From the NCBI GenBank assembly GCA_021791195.1, contig JAJYXB010000024.1, positions 1 through 64,000 of the forward strand: 64,000 nucleotides of DNA, in the 5' to 3' direction. Positions within the stretch are counted from its first letter, which is position 1. Every line of letters begins with the position of its first letter. The notes under the pieces were generated by a model. That model was not told where the DNA came from. It made no database searches and saw only the letters and a program-made list of their open reading frames with translations. The translations under genes were made by a program, and so were the position numbers. Positions 27,031 to 35,590 of the stretch are shown one piece after another. The stretch comes from Actinomycetes bacterium (GTDB lineage: Bacteria > Actinomycetota > Thermoleophilia > BMS3ABIN01).

Positions 27031-27109
27031 GCCGAGGCGGGCCGCTCGCTATGCCTGGGAGCGCCCTGGCCTTGGCCGCCGGCAAGCACACCCCACCTGC
27101 GAGACAAAA

Positions 27110-29131
27110 TTAACCGTCGACATCGGGGGGTGCGTTCAGGTTGGGCGTCGTGAGGGTATTCGGCGTCGTCCTGCCGGCGTTACCGTAAGCGTTACCACGG
27201 GCATCGGGTGAGTCGCCGCCGGAATACAAGACGTACTGCCCCTGCAGCTTCTTGAAGACGATCTTGTCATGCGGCGGCGTGAAATCCCGCTTCGGCATGT
27301 TTTTTTCGGCGGCCAGCATGAAGCCTTTCCAGATGTCAACCGGCAGACCTCCTCCCCATACCTGGGCCCCGTGCACGTGCGTCATCGGAATCTGCTGGTC
27401 CGGATACCCGATCCATACCGCCGTGGAATAGTCGGGTGTGAAGCCGACAAACCAGGCGTCCTGCAGGTTTTCCGTCGATCCGGTCTTGCCCGCCGCCGGT
27501 CGCCCCAGCTTGGCCCGTTGGGATGTCCCGCCCTGAACGTCCTGCTTCATGACCTGCGTCACGGTGTAGGCCACCGCATCGCTGACCACCTGCTTCTGTT
27601 CCGGCTGGGCCTGGAAATCGACGCTCCCGTCCGGCATCTCGACGCGGGTGATCGCGGCCGGTGTCGAATATTTCCCGTTTTCGTCCAGCGTGGCATACGC
27701 CGAAGCCATTTCCATCGGCGATACGCCCTGGTCCAGTCCGCCCAGTGCGATCGACGGGTTATCGGACATCGGGCTCTTGATGCCGAGCCGTTCGGCCGCA
27801 TCGCGAGCCTTGTCCGGGCCGATGTCCATCACCAGCTGGGCATAGACGGTGTTATCTGAGTGCAGCATGCCCTGCGCCAAACTTGATGCTCCGTAATATT
27901 TATGGTCATAAGTGGCCACATTCCACGTGCCGCCCTGGGGCAGCCCGATCTTGATCTGCTTGGACATGTAAAATGTCTTCCAGGGATTCACGCCCCGCTC
28001 CACCGCCGCGGTAAGCACGAACGGCTTGAAACAGGAACCCGGCTGTCGCTTCGCCTGCACCGCCAGGTTGAACTGTGATTTCTGAAAATCGGTGCTGCTG
28101 ACCATGGCTCTGATATAACCGGTGGCCGGATCGATTGAGACCAGCGCCGCAGCCGGGTCGCCGCTTTGGTTCAGCGTCTTCTTGATCGCCGCCAGACCGG
28201 CCGCCTGAAGGTTGGGCTCGATCGTCGTATATACCTTGAGACCGCCTTCAAAAACCTTCTTTTCCCCATATTTCTGGATCAGCTGCTGTTTGACGTATTC
28301 GACAAAATACGGATCGCTGGCAGAAGCGCTGTTTCCCTGGTGGACATCAATCGGCTCCGCGGCCGCGTAATTGGCTTCTGGCTGGGTGATGTAACCCAGA
28401 TCCGCCATCTTTTGCAGGACCGTATTCCGGCGCGCCACTGCGGCCTGCATGTCCTCCTTGGGAGAGAAGGCCGAAGGAGCCTGCGGCAGGCCGGCCAGTG
28501 TCGCGCACTCGGCCAGGTCGAGCTGCTTGACGCTTTTGCCGAAATAAGTCTGCGCTGCCGCCTCAACCCCGTAGGCATTTTCGCCGTAGTAGATTGAATT
28601 AAGGTAGCGCTCGAGGATCGTATCCTTCGAAACCATGCGGTCCAGTTCTGTGGCCAGCACCGCTTCATCAATCTTGCGGGTAAAGGTGCGCGCATCTGAA
28701 ACGTACAGCGTTTTAACAAGCTGCTGTGTTATGGTACTTCCGCCCTCAGCCAGCCGTCCCTGACCGATGTCAGTGAGCAGGGCGCGGGCAATCGCCTGAT
28801 AATCCACACCGCCGTGCTCATAAAAACGCTCGTCCTCGATGGCGATGGTGGCCTGCTTCAGGTAATTGGGAATCTCTTTGAACGGGACGACGGTCCGGTT
28901 CTCAGTGCCGTAAATCTCTGCCAGCAGGCTGCCGTCCGCGGCATAAATCTTGGAGGTCTGGCCCAGCGACATGTAGTCGTCGGATTGGAGCTTCGGCAGA
29001 TCATGGACGATCGCCTGCACCGTCTGGACCCCCATAATGGCGAAAAAAACCAGGCCCAGCACGATGACGGAGAGCAGTATCAGTCTGAAAGGGTGTCGTT
29101 TCCTGCGCTTAAGCTTCCGCCGACGGGGCAT
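27110..29131 (-). CDS. Class A penicillin-binding protein (PBP1A type)
   Basis: This bifunctional peptidoglycan synthase polymerises lipid II and cross-links the strands outside the membrane. The 673-residue protein has a basic cytoplasmic tail, one membrane anchor (about 15-38), a GT51 transglycosylase domain with catalytic Glu100 in EDERFYEHGG and GGSTITQQLVKTLY, and a transpeptidase domain with the nucleophile motif SCFK (Ser366), SDN (425-427) and GKTGSTE (around 546-552). The C-terminus is Gly/Asn/Thr-rich. It converges with the parAB-roadblock operon. Confidence 0.95.
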   Translation of the reverse strand: MPRRRKLKRRKRHPFRLILLSVIVLGLVFFAIMGVQTVQAIVHDLPKLQSDDYMSLGQTSKIYAADGSLLAEIYGTENRTVVPFKEIPNYLKQATIAIEDERFYEHGGVDYQAIARALLTDIGQGRLAEGGSTITQQLVKTLYVSDARTFTRKIDEAVLATELDRMVSKDTILERYLNSIYYGENAYGVEAAAQTYFGKSVKQLDLAECATLAGLPQAPSAFSPKEDMQAAVARRNTVLQKMADLGYITQPEANYAAAEPIDVHQGNSASASDPYFVEYVKQQLIQKYGEKKVFEGGLKVYTTIEPNLQAAGLAAIKKTLNQSGDPAAALVSIDPATGYIRAMVSSTDFQKSQFNLAVQAKRQPGSCFKPFVLTAAVERGVNPWKTFYMSKQIKIGLPQGGTWNVATYDHKYYGASSLAQGMLHSDNTVYAQLVMDIGPDKARDAAERLGIKSPMSDNPSIALGGLDQGVSPMEMASAYATLDENGKYSTPAAITRVEMPDGSVDFQAQPEQKQVVSDAVAYTVTQVMKQDVQGGTSQRAKLGRPAAGKTGSTENLQDAWFVGFTPDYSTAVWIGYPDQQIPMTHVHGAQVWGGGLPVDIWKGFMLAAEKNMPKRDFTPPHDKIVFKKLQGQYVLYSGGDSPDARGNAYGNAGRTTPNTLTTPNLNAPPDVDG

Positions 29132-29326
29132 AAGGGGTGACCTTAAAAAGAGTTTTCCGGAAATTTCGGCTCGAATCTTAACACAGATGCGGCCTCGCTG
29201 GCAGCCCCGGTGTAAAGCCAGGCCCGGCAGCCACGGCGGCCACCGCGTACGAAAAACCTGCCGCGCCCTCCCTGGCAGGCAACTCCGGCCGTCGCAGCCG
29301 GGTTAACTGGCAATCAAACCCGTTGA

Positions 29327-29653
29327 TTACTTGACATGCTGGATGTATTTCATGAATACTTCGAACGCCTCTTCCACCGCCATGTCGTCGAGCCCCATCT
29401 CCTCAGTGCTGTGGCGCAGGCATTCTTTCATCCGGTTGCTGATGAGAAAAACACCGACCCGGTCCAGAGCCGCCCTGGTGGCCGCCAGCTGGGTGAGCAC
29501 ATCCTCGCAGCGCTTGTCCTCCGAAATCATCCGTTGCAGGCCGCGCACCTGGCCCTCAATCCGGCGAAGCCTGTTGATGACCTTTTCTGTGTCTGTCTTC
29601 GCTACCGCTGCCATCACCTTGTCTTTGAACCGGTCCGGCGTACCTTGCTCCAC
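29327..29653 (-). CDS. CsoR/RcnR-family repressor, CstR-like residue pattern
   Basis: The 108-residue all-helical protein has the family core VINRLRRIEGQVRGLQRMI. Ligand positions are Cys49 and Cys78, 29 residues apart as in CsoR, but the position four residues before Cys78, which is His in copper-sensing CsoR, is Arg74. Two Cys without the His is the pattern of CstR persulfide sensors, so sulfane-sulfur sensing is a better guess than copper. GTG 29653 is the assigned start; an ATG 39 bp in is an alternative. A TACCC/GGGTA inverted repeat lies about 100 bp upstream. No sulfur or copper gene is adjacent. Confidence 0.85.
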   Translation of the reverse strand: MEQGTPDRFKDKVMAAVAKTDTEKVINRLRRIEGQVRGLQRMISEDKRCEDVLTQLAATRAALDRVGVFLISNRMKECLRHSTEEMGLDDMAVEEAFEVFMKYIQHVK

Positions 29654-29749
29654 GCGAAGAGGTTCCTCTGGAAATCATTCCGGGCATTTTATCAGCCCGG
29701 CAGCCCAAGATAAATATGGGGAGTTGAATTTAGGCGCCTTCGAGGCTGT

Positions 29750-29763
29750 TACCCCTGCGGGTA
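29750..29763. promoter_or_regulatory. Inverted repeat, candidate CsoR/CstR-type operator
   Basis: TACCC, four bases, GGGTA. CsoR-family repressors bind GC-centred TACCC-type inverted repeats, and this one lies about 100 bp upstream of the CsoR-like gene, so autoregulation is likely. Confidence 0.5.
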
Positions 29764-29866
29764 TCATTATCCCACGCGCATTTGAAACTCGTCAAGAAAA
29801 CACAGCTGGCGGGATTGCGGGCGGATCTTTACCTCGCCATATTTCGCGGCGTTTAAATTACGGGAC

Positions 29867-29934
29867 GCTAAATTGCGCTCCACTGCTAAATTTTCGCTCC
29901 GTAATATTTTCCCTCCGCTAAATTTTCGTCTCCG
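29867..29934 (+). repeat. Imperfect short direct repeats (GCTAAATT units)
   Basis: Three copies begin with GCTAAATT at 29867, 29885 and 29917. The last two share GCTAAATTTTCG followed by CTCCG, with one extra base in the final copy. A related GTCAAATTTC follows at about 29934. The offsets are 18 and 32 bp. They contain no coding frame and might be protein-binding sites. Confidence 0.5.
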
Positions 29935-29954
29935 TCAAATTTCACCGGGTAAAA

Positions 29955-29982
29955 TTGGCAGGGCGCCAAATTTGGCTAGAAT
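29955..29982 (+). promoter_or_regulatory. Promoter of DUF1848 gene with palindromic operator in the spacer
   Basis: TTGGCA (29955-29960), a 16-bp spacer and TAGAAT (29977-29982) form a good promoter. The spacer contains the perfect 12-bp palindrome GCCAAATTTGGC (29965-29976), and the -35 itself forms TTGGC-N5-GCCAA with it. A regulator binding here would cover the promoter. Confidence 0.6.
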
Positions 29983-30023
29983 GTCAGTGAAAGCTTTCCA
30001 ACGAACCGGACGCCCTGATTAAA

Positions 30024-30860
30024 ATGCCTGATGCCCAAGTGATCAGCTGCTCGCGCAGAACCGACATTCCCCGCTGTTATTCCGGCTGGCTCGAGGAGGT
30101 GCTGGCCCTGGGCAGCGTCACCTTCAGGGCTCCACGCGGCGCCGCCCGCCACATCTCGCTTGCCCCGGAGGATGTTCACTCGATGGTGCTGTGGTCGAAG
30201 GATTACGCTCCTCTGCTTCAGCGACCGTCGCTGGTAAAGCAGCTTCAACGCCTCAACTGTTATTTCCATTTCACCATCACCGGCCTGGGGCGGACCGGAT
30301 GGGAGCCGGAAATCCCTCCCTGGTCAGCAGCGCTGGCGCAGATGACGGTGCTGGTACGGCTGTTTGGCGCCCGGCGAGTCAACTGGCGTTTCGATCCGGT
30401 CGTCCACTGGTCATCTGATGACAAACGGCGCTCGAACCTGTCGCTGTTTCCCCGAATCGCGGCCCAGGTGGCCGGGCTGGGTGTCGGGTCCTGCACCTTT
30501 TCTCTGGTGCAGCTGTACCGGAAAAACGAACGGCGGGCGCAACGCTCCGGGCTGGAAATTATCCGGCTTGCCGGTGACGAAGGCCTCGAGGCCGCCGCCC
30601 AGCTGGCGGAATGGTCGACCGGGTTTGGCCTGGGACTCTACAGCTGTGCCGAGGAAGCCTGGTTACAGGTGCCCGGGGTCTCCCGGGCCAGCTGCGTCGA
30701 CGCCGGGCTGCTGAACGCCCTCAGGCCTGACGGCATGAAGGCTTCCGCAGCCAAAGATGGTTCGCAGCGCCGGCAATGCGGCTGTTCGCGCAGCATTGAC
30801 ATCGGCAGCTACACGCAACGCTGCGGCGCAGCCCAATGCCTCTACTGCTACGCAAACTGA
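30024..30860 (+). CDS. DUF1848 family protein
   Basis: The 278-residue product begins with VISCSRRTDIPRCYSGWL, continues with MVLWSKDYAPLL and FHFTITGLGR, and ends with a cysteine cluster: CGCSRSIDIGSYTQRCGAAQCLYCYAN. These are the marks of DUF1848, a family of unknown function whose TIM-barrel-like layout and C-terminal CxxCYA motif recall iron-sulfur proteins related to radical SAM enzymes. Metal or cluster binding by the terminal cysteines is likely. Its promoter contains a palindromic operator. No neighbour reveals the substrate. Confidence 0.85.
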   Translation: MPDAQVISCSRRTDIPRCYSGWLEEVLALGSVTFRAPRGAARHISLAPEDVHSMVLWSKDYAPLLQRPSLVKQLQRLNCYFHFTITGLGRTGWEPEIPPWSAALAQMTVLVRLFGARRVNWRFDPVVHWSSDDKRRSNLSLFPRIAAQVAGLGVGSCTFSLVQLYRKNERRAQRSGLEIIRLAGDEGLEAAAQLAEWSTGFGLGLYSCAEEAWLQVPGVSRASCVDAGLLNALRPDGMKASAAKDGSQRRQCGCSRSIDIGSYTQRCGAAQCLYCYAN

Positions 30861-30923
30861 TTTGCGCAGCGCTCCTTGCCCGGACCAGACCACTGTCGCG
30901 GCGGTGCTGTCTGCAACTGGCAG

Positions 30924-31100
30924 TTATTGCTTTGACGTCAAAAGCCCGAACGTGGCGATGCCCAGCAATACGGTGATGAAGCCGAAAATATAAAGCGCCG
31001 TCACCTCCTGGCCGCTGGAGAGCCACCACGCACTCGTGAAAATGACGATCCCGAACAGAATCTGAATTGCCGCCAGGATCGTGGCACGATCGGTTTTCAT
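30924..31100 (-). CDS. Small two-helix membrane protein (58 residues)
   Basis: This short minus-strand gene starts at ATG 31100 after a GGAGG ribosome site (about seven bases) and encodes 58 residues: MKTDRATILAAIQILFG, a first membrane helix to about residue 27, a short polar turn with SSGQEVT, and a second helix to about residue 54, ending TSKQ. The topology and ribosome site make it convincing despite its size. Function is unknown; small proteins of this kind often modulate a membrane partner. Confidence 0.7.
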   Translation of the reverse strand: MKTDRATILAAIQILFGIVIFTSAWWLSSGQEVTALYIFGFITVLLGIATFGLLTSKQ

Positions 31101-31612
31101 GTCAAACCTCCGGTGTTTTAGCAGTAATTCTAAAAGAGCCGCTTATTTCCTGCCGGCACCCTCCCTTTGACCGCCTTGCCTTTCTTTCCCCCTGCAACCT
31201 CGTTATAAGCAGGTAACGCAGAAAAACCCGAGTCCTGGCCACGGTTTGCGGGCAGCTATATGACGGGCCGGGGGAGCTCCCGGAGCATGACTGCAACAAG
31301 CCAAGAGGGCGATCATGGACGACGTACCGCTTACCGTCGCAAGCCGGCTTTCGGTTATCGAAGCTCCGTAAGCATATGCACCAAGCCCGTTCCAAGTGGA
31401 TCTGGTACCGCTTTTCGCGCAAGTTCATGCGTTCATGCGGATACAAGCACCAGGAGCTGTTCGACCGGTGGCGGACAGTCGAACAATCTGGAATGCTTGA
31501 GGGCGACAGCCGCGCTCTCACGCGATAGACTTCAGGTGGACAGCCGGCCGGCTGTTCCGTGTTATTTTTCATACTTAACCTTTTTGTCAACGTCACAGAA
31601 CAGGATGGTCCC
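31101..31612. other. Intergenic region upstream of pyrE
   Basis: About 510 bp without a convincing gene. A 50-codon plus-strand frame at 31376-31528 has a protein-like composition (W, Y, F and basic residues) but no ribosome site and no recognisable family, so it is not called. The remaining sequence shows no strong repeat or RNA signature. Confidence 0.4.
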
Positions 31613-32170
31613 ATGTCCCGCATTGAAACGCTGCGCGAACGCCTTAGCTTCCTGCTGAAGGAAAAAGCCTATCTCACCGGAGATTTCATCCTCACTTCGG
31701 GCAGACACAGCGACCATTATTTCGACTGCAAACGCGTCACTCTCGATCCGGAGGGGCTGGCGATCGCCTCAGAGCTGCTCGTCGACAGGATGAAGCAGGC
31801 AGGCATTGCCGCGGTCGGCGGCCTGGCGATCGGCGCAGACCCGATCGTTGCCGGAGTAGCGGCGATAAGCTGGCAGCTCGGCGCGCCCGTCCAGGGATTC
31901 ATCGTTCGCAAGGAACCCAAGGCCCACGGCACCAGCAAATGGATCGAGGGTTGCGTCGCCGCAGGCGTGCGCGTCGCGGTCGTCGACGATGTGGTCACAA
32001 GCGGGGGCTCGATCATCAAGGCTATCGACAGATGCCGGCAGGAGGGTCTGGAGCCTGCCATCGCGTACACTCTCGTCGACCGGGAGGAGGGCGGAGCGGA
32101 GGCGATCGAAAACGAGGGCGTTCCTTTTGAACCCCTGTTCAGATACAGCGAGCTTTTTGGTTCTGCCTGA
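31613..32170 (+). CDS. pyrE: Orotate phosphoribosyltransferase
   Basis: PyrE converts orotate and PRPP to OMP in pyrimidine synthesis. The 185-residue product has the N-terminal FILTSGRHSDHYFDCKR, the hood region GGLAIGADPIVAG, and the PRPP-binding motif VAVVDDVVTSGGSIIKAI. The ATG at 31613 follows an AGGA ribosome site; the frame is open upstream from 31559 without conservation. Other pyr genes are not adjacent. It precedes the korAB genes by 130 bp on the same strand. Confidence 0.95.
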   Translation: MSRIETLRERLSFLLKEKAYLTGDFILTSGRHSDHYFDCKRVTLDPEGLAIASELLVDRMKQAGIAAVGGLAIGADPIVAGVAAISWQLGAPVQGFIVRKEPKAHGTSKWIEGCVAAGVRVAVVDDVVTSGGSIIKAIDRCRQEGLEPAIAYTLVDREEGGAEAIENEGVPFEPLFRYSELFGSA

Positions 32171-32301
32171 TCACCGAAAGCAGGTGATGAGTTTGGGTAG
32201 AACAGCTCAGGCGCGCCCGCGATCCCTGCGTCTCCTGCGCCACGCGCTGAGCAAATCAGCCAGGAAGTTTAACCGGCCGCCTCCGCGGACATTCACACTC
32301 C

Positions 32302-34026
32302 ATGGAGTATTCGGTCAGAATTGGTGGTGAGGCGGGTCAGGGGATCCAGACCATCAGCAGCATCCTGGGCAAGGTGCTGGTGCGGACGGGCTTTCACGTG
32401 TTCACGCACCAGGACTATATGTCACGCATCCGCGGCGGGCACAACTTCACCCAGATTCGCTTTGCCGACCGCCCAATCGCCTGCTCGCGGCGGCAGGTCG
32501 ACATCCTGATCGCGCTCGACCAGCAAACGGTAGACGTTCATCGCGGCGACCTGGCTCCGGACGGGCTGGTCATCCATGATTCGGAGACGATCGGCAGGAA
32601 GTACGACCGCCCGGAGTTCATCGATGTGCCGGCCCGCCGGCTGGCGATGGAAACAGCAGGCAAGCGGCTGATGGAAAACACCGTCGCGGCAGGCGCGGCA
32701 TCGGGCATGCTCCGCCTCGAATTGGCGCCGCTGGAGAAGCTCCTGTCGCAAACGTTCGCCGGCAAAGGGCAGGAGGCCGTCGACGGGAACATCGCCGCCG
32801 CGCGCGCCGGCTACGATTTTGTGCTCAACAATTGCCCCCGTTGCGCGTTCACGCCAGCCACAAGCGAACCGCCGGCCCGGCGCATGCTCATCGACGGCAA
32901 CTCCGCGGTCGGGATGGGCGCATTGCTGAGCGGCTGCCGGTTTTACGCCGCTTACCCAATGACGCCTTCGACCGGCGTCCTCAATTTCATGGCCGGGCAA
33001 AGCCGGCGTCACAGTCTCGTCGTCGAGCAGGCCGAGGATGAGATCAGCGCAATCAACATGGCCATCGGCGCATCTTACGCTGGCGTCCGCTCGATGACCG
33101 GCACGGCCGGCGGCGGCTTCGCGCTCATGGTGGAAGGTCTCTCCCTGGCGGGGATGACCGAAACGCCGGTGGTCATCTTTGTCGGTCAGCGGCCGGCGCC
33201 GGCGACCGGGCTGCCAACCCGCACCGAGCAGGGCGACCTCCTCTACGTACTGAACGCCGCCCACGGCGAGTTCCCCCGCGTAGTGATGGCGCCAGGCAGT
33301 CCCGAGCAGGCGTTCTACCTCACGGGCAAGGCATTCGAGCTGGCGGAGAAATATCAGGTTCCCGCGGTCATCCTTTCCGATACGTATCTGGCCGACGCCG
33401 GGTGGACGCTGGACGGGCTGGACGCCGCCCGGATCGAATACCGGGATCACCGTTTGCGCGCGGACGCCCTGGAGCGACTGGAGCGTTACCAGCGGCACGC
33501 GTTCACCGAAAGCGGTGTGTCCCCGCTGGCTGAGCCCGGCGCTTCCCGCCACCTTGTCGTCACCGACAGCGACGAGCATGACGAGGACGGCCATATCATC
33601 GAAGACGCCGCTACCAGAATAAAGATGGTGGACAAAAGGCTGCGGAAGAAGCTGCCGCTGATAAGAGCGGAGATGGAGCCGCCGCGGCTCTATGGCGAGG
33701 AGCGGCCGGAGATCGTCCTGGCCGGCTGGGGATCGAATTACGGGGTGCTGAAAGAGGCGGTTGACGAACTGCGCGAGCGTCACAGCATCGCCATGCTGCA
33801 CTGGAGTGAGATCTGGCCGCTGCCGGCGACTGACAGATACGACTATCTCGCGGTTCTCAGGCGCGCCCGGCGCACCATCTGCATCGAGAACAATGCCGGC
33901 TCCCAGTTCGCTCGGCTGCTCCGGAGCGAAACCGGCTTTCAGTTCAGCAACCGGGTCAACCGGTTCGACGGCAGGCCGTTCCTGCTGGAAGATATGTTGC
34001 AGGAGGTGGGAAAGATCATTGGCTGA
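32302..34026 (+). CDS. korA: 2-oxoacid:ferredoxin oxidoreductase, fused gamma-alpha subunit
   Basis: With KorB this enzyme oxidises a 2-oxoacid and CoA to acyl-CoA and CO2, passing electrons to ferredoxin. The first about 180 residues form the gamma domain (SVRIGGEAGQGIQTISSILG, YMSRIRGGHNFTQIRF); the remainder is the alpha subunit with AYPMTPSTGVLNFM, EQAEDEISAINMAIGASYAG and GLPTRTEQGDLLY. The gamma-alpha fusion is typical of 2-oxoglutarate (Kor) and some broad 2-oxoacid enzymes; substrate is inferred. It overlaps korB by 8 bp. Confidence 0.9.
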   Translation: MEYSVRIGGEAGQGIQTISSILGKVLVRTGFHVFTHQDYMSRIRGGHNFTQIRFADRPIACSRRQVDILIALDQQTVDVHRGDLAPDGLVIHDSETIGRKYDRPEFIDVPARRLAMETAGKRLMENTVAAGAASGMLRLELAPLEKLLSQTFAGKGQEAVDGNIAAARAGYDFVLNNCPRCAFTPATSEPPARRMLIDGNSAVGMGALLSGCRFYAAYPMTPSTGVLNFMAGQSRRHSLVVEQAEDEISAINMAIGASYAGVRSMTGTAGGGFALMVEGLSLAGMTETPVVIFVGQRPAPATGLPTRTEQGDLLYVLNAAHGEFPRVVMAPGSPEQAFYLTGKAFELAEKYQVPAVILSDTYLADAGWTLDGLDAARIEYRDHRLRADALERLERYQRHAFTESGVSPLAEPGASRHLVVTDSDEHDEDGHIIEDAATRIKMVDKRLRKKLPLIRAEMEPPRLYGEERPEIVLAGWGSNYGVLKEAVDELRERHSIAMLHWSEIWPLPATDRYDYLAVLRRARRTICIENNAGSQFARLLRSETGFQFSNRVNRFDGRPFLLEDMLQEVGKIIG

Positions 34027-34873
34027 GACAGTCGACTTCGAGGGCCAGCAACCGGCATGGTGCCCGGGCTGCGGCAACTTCAACATCCTCAAGAGTTTTA
34101 AGGCGGCGATGGCCGAACTGGGACTTCAGCCGCACGAGCTGGTGGTCGTTTCCGGCATCGGTCAGGCGAGCAAGCTGCCTCACTATACGATGTGCAACAC
34201 GTTTAACGGGCTGCATGGCCGGACACTACCGGTCGCCACCGCCATCCGCCTGGTCAACCATGATATGCCGGTGATCGCCGTTGCCGGCGACGGTGATTGT
34301 TATGGCGAAGGCGGAAACCATTTCCTGCATGCCATGCGCCGGAATGTCAATGTCAAGCTTTTCGTGCACGACAACCAGATCTACGGCCTCACCAAGGGCC
34401 AGGCATCGCCCACTTCCGGGCGGGGCATGGTCACAACGGCGCAGCCTGCCGGCGTCCTGCTCGAGCCCTTGAACCCGGTCGCGCTGGCGGTTGCCATGGA
34501 CGCCGCTTTTGTCGCCCGGGGATACGCGGGCGACAGGCTTTTCCTCCAGGAGCTGATGGCCAAAGCAATGCGGTTTAGGGGGTTCGCATTGCTTGATATA
34601 CTGCATCCTTGTATTACGTTTAACAGGCTAAATACCTACCGCTGGTACCAGGAGCGCGTATATCGCATCAGCGACAGCCATGACCCGTCTGACCGTGAAG
34701 CCGCCTTCCGGCTTGCGCTCGAATTCGGCGACCGCATTCCCACCGGTGTCATCTACCGCAACGAGCGCCCCACCCTGGAAGAACTGGTCCCGGTCATCGC
34801 CGGCAAGGATCCGCTAGTGCATCAACCTTTCTCGCGCGCGGAGGCTGAAACGGAGCTGAAGCGTTTCTACTAG
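34019..34873 (+). CDS. korB: 2-oxoacid:ferredoxin oxidoreductase, beta subunit
   Basis: The beta subunit binds thiamine diphosphate and an iron-sulfur cluster. The 284-residue product has PAWCPGCGNFNIL (cluster ligands), SGIGQASKLPHYT, the ThDP motif AVAGDGDCYGEGGNH, and LFVHDNQIYGLTKGQASPTS. TTG 34019 is chosen: it overlaps the korA stop, has AGGAGGTGGG upstream, and homology begins a few residues later. The two-subunit layout without a separate delta subunit fits the KorAB type. Confidence 0.93.
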   Translation: MAETVDFEGQQPAWCPGCGNFNILKSFKAAMAELGLQPHELVVVSGIGQASKLPHYTMCNTFNGLHGRTLPVATAIRLVNHDMPVIAVAGDGDCYGEGGNHFLHAMRRNVNVKLFVHDNQIYGLTKGQASPTSGRGMVTTAQPAGVLLEPLNPVALAVAMDAAFVARGYAGDRLFLQELMAKAMRFRGFALLDILHPCITFNRLNTYRWYQERVYRISDSHDPSDREAAFRLALEFGDRIPTGVIYRNERPTLEELVPVIAGKDPLVHQPFSRAEAETELKRFY

Positions 34874-35436
34874 GAGGCCGCCGATTTGTCGGCGCGCTGG
34901 AACAGAAGCGCGGCGCATCGCGCGCAGAAATCCGGACCCTTGACGTCCGTGTCCGCAATGGTATTGGAAAAATGCATGATGCATGTGATCTCAGGACAGT
35001 GCGCCAGTCCAAAAACGTGACCGAGCTCGTGGATTGACTCCTTGACGGCGCGCTCGCGATACAGCCCGGCCGTAATATCTCCGCGCTCCGGTTTGAGCCT
35101 CGCCAGCGAGATGACCGACACCCCACTGCGCTGGTCTGCCTCCCCAAATATGTAGTTGAGCCCGGGGATGAACAGGTCGTCTTGCGTGACACCCAGCAGC
35201 ACCTGTCCGGGGGGAGCGGCCGGGAAGAGCTCCGCCAGCATCCCGAGAAACGCGCTGGAGCGGTACTGCCGGCGGCGGCGGCTCCAGGCCGCCCCAGGCA
35301 CCGCGACCGGGTCATTGACCTTTGCCAGCAGGCCGAATATGGACGCAGCCTCCGCTCCCACTTCCCCGGCAAATACCGGATTGACCCCATGAAACGGCTG
35401 AATGGCCAAAAGTCGTGTTTCGGTTAGATAAGGCAA
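34870..35436 (-). CDS. Archaemetzincin-like zinc metalloprotease
   Basis: The 188-residue protein ends with the archaemetzincin signature: the zinc motif HELGHVFGLAHC, then CIM (Met-turn region), then FCARC for the second, structural zinc site, in the order and spacing of AmzA. Catalytic Glu is the E of HELGH. The N-terminal part contains QVLLGVTQDDLFIPGLNYIF. Physiological substrates of archaemetzincins are not known. The gene is convergent with korB, overlapping by 4 bp. Confidence 0.9.
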   Translation of the reverse strand: MPYLTETRLLAIQPFHGVNPVFAGEVGAEAASIFGLLAKVNDPVAVPGAAWSRRRRQYRSSAFLGMLAELFPAAPPGQVLLGVTQDDLFIPGLNYIFGEADQRSGVSVISLARLKPERGDITAGLYRERAVKESIHELGHVFGLAHCPEITCIMHFSNTIADTDVKGPDFCARCAALLFQRADKSAAS

Positions 35437-35590
35437 AATCTCCGGCTCCGATTCTCATCAGTGTTTTTTCCTTCTATCCTTAATTGGCTCAGGTCAATCC
35501 CGGACTTGATGGTTTCCATGCCCAGGGCAAAGCAAGCCGGCGATGTTGTAGAATTCCCATCAGACGAAGCTCACCTCCGGGAGGCGTGAC

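Larger units (their letters stand above)
29654..30023. other. AT-rich divergent control region with repeats and operators
   Basis: No gene is visible. The region holds the TACCC/GGGTA inverted repeat, a set of imperfect GCTAAATT direct repeats at 29867-29934, and the DUF1848 promoter with an internal palindrome. Its base composition is clearly lower in GC than the neighbouring genes. Confidence 0.6.

Noticed and set aside
31376-31528. 50-codon plus-strand frame upstream of pyrE
   Set aside because: Protein-like composition but no ribosome site, no family and an ATG far into the open frame.
32422-34092. 556-codon frame antisense to korA
   Set aside because: Mirror frame of conserved coding sequence with high third-position GC; no recognisable protein.
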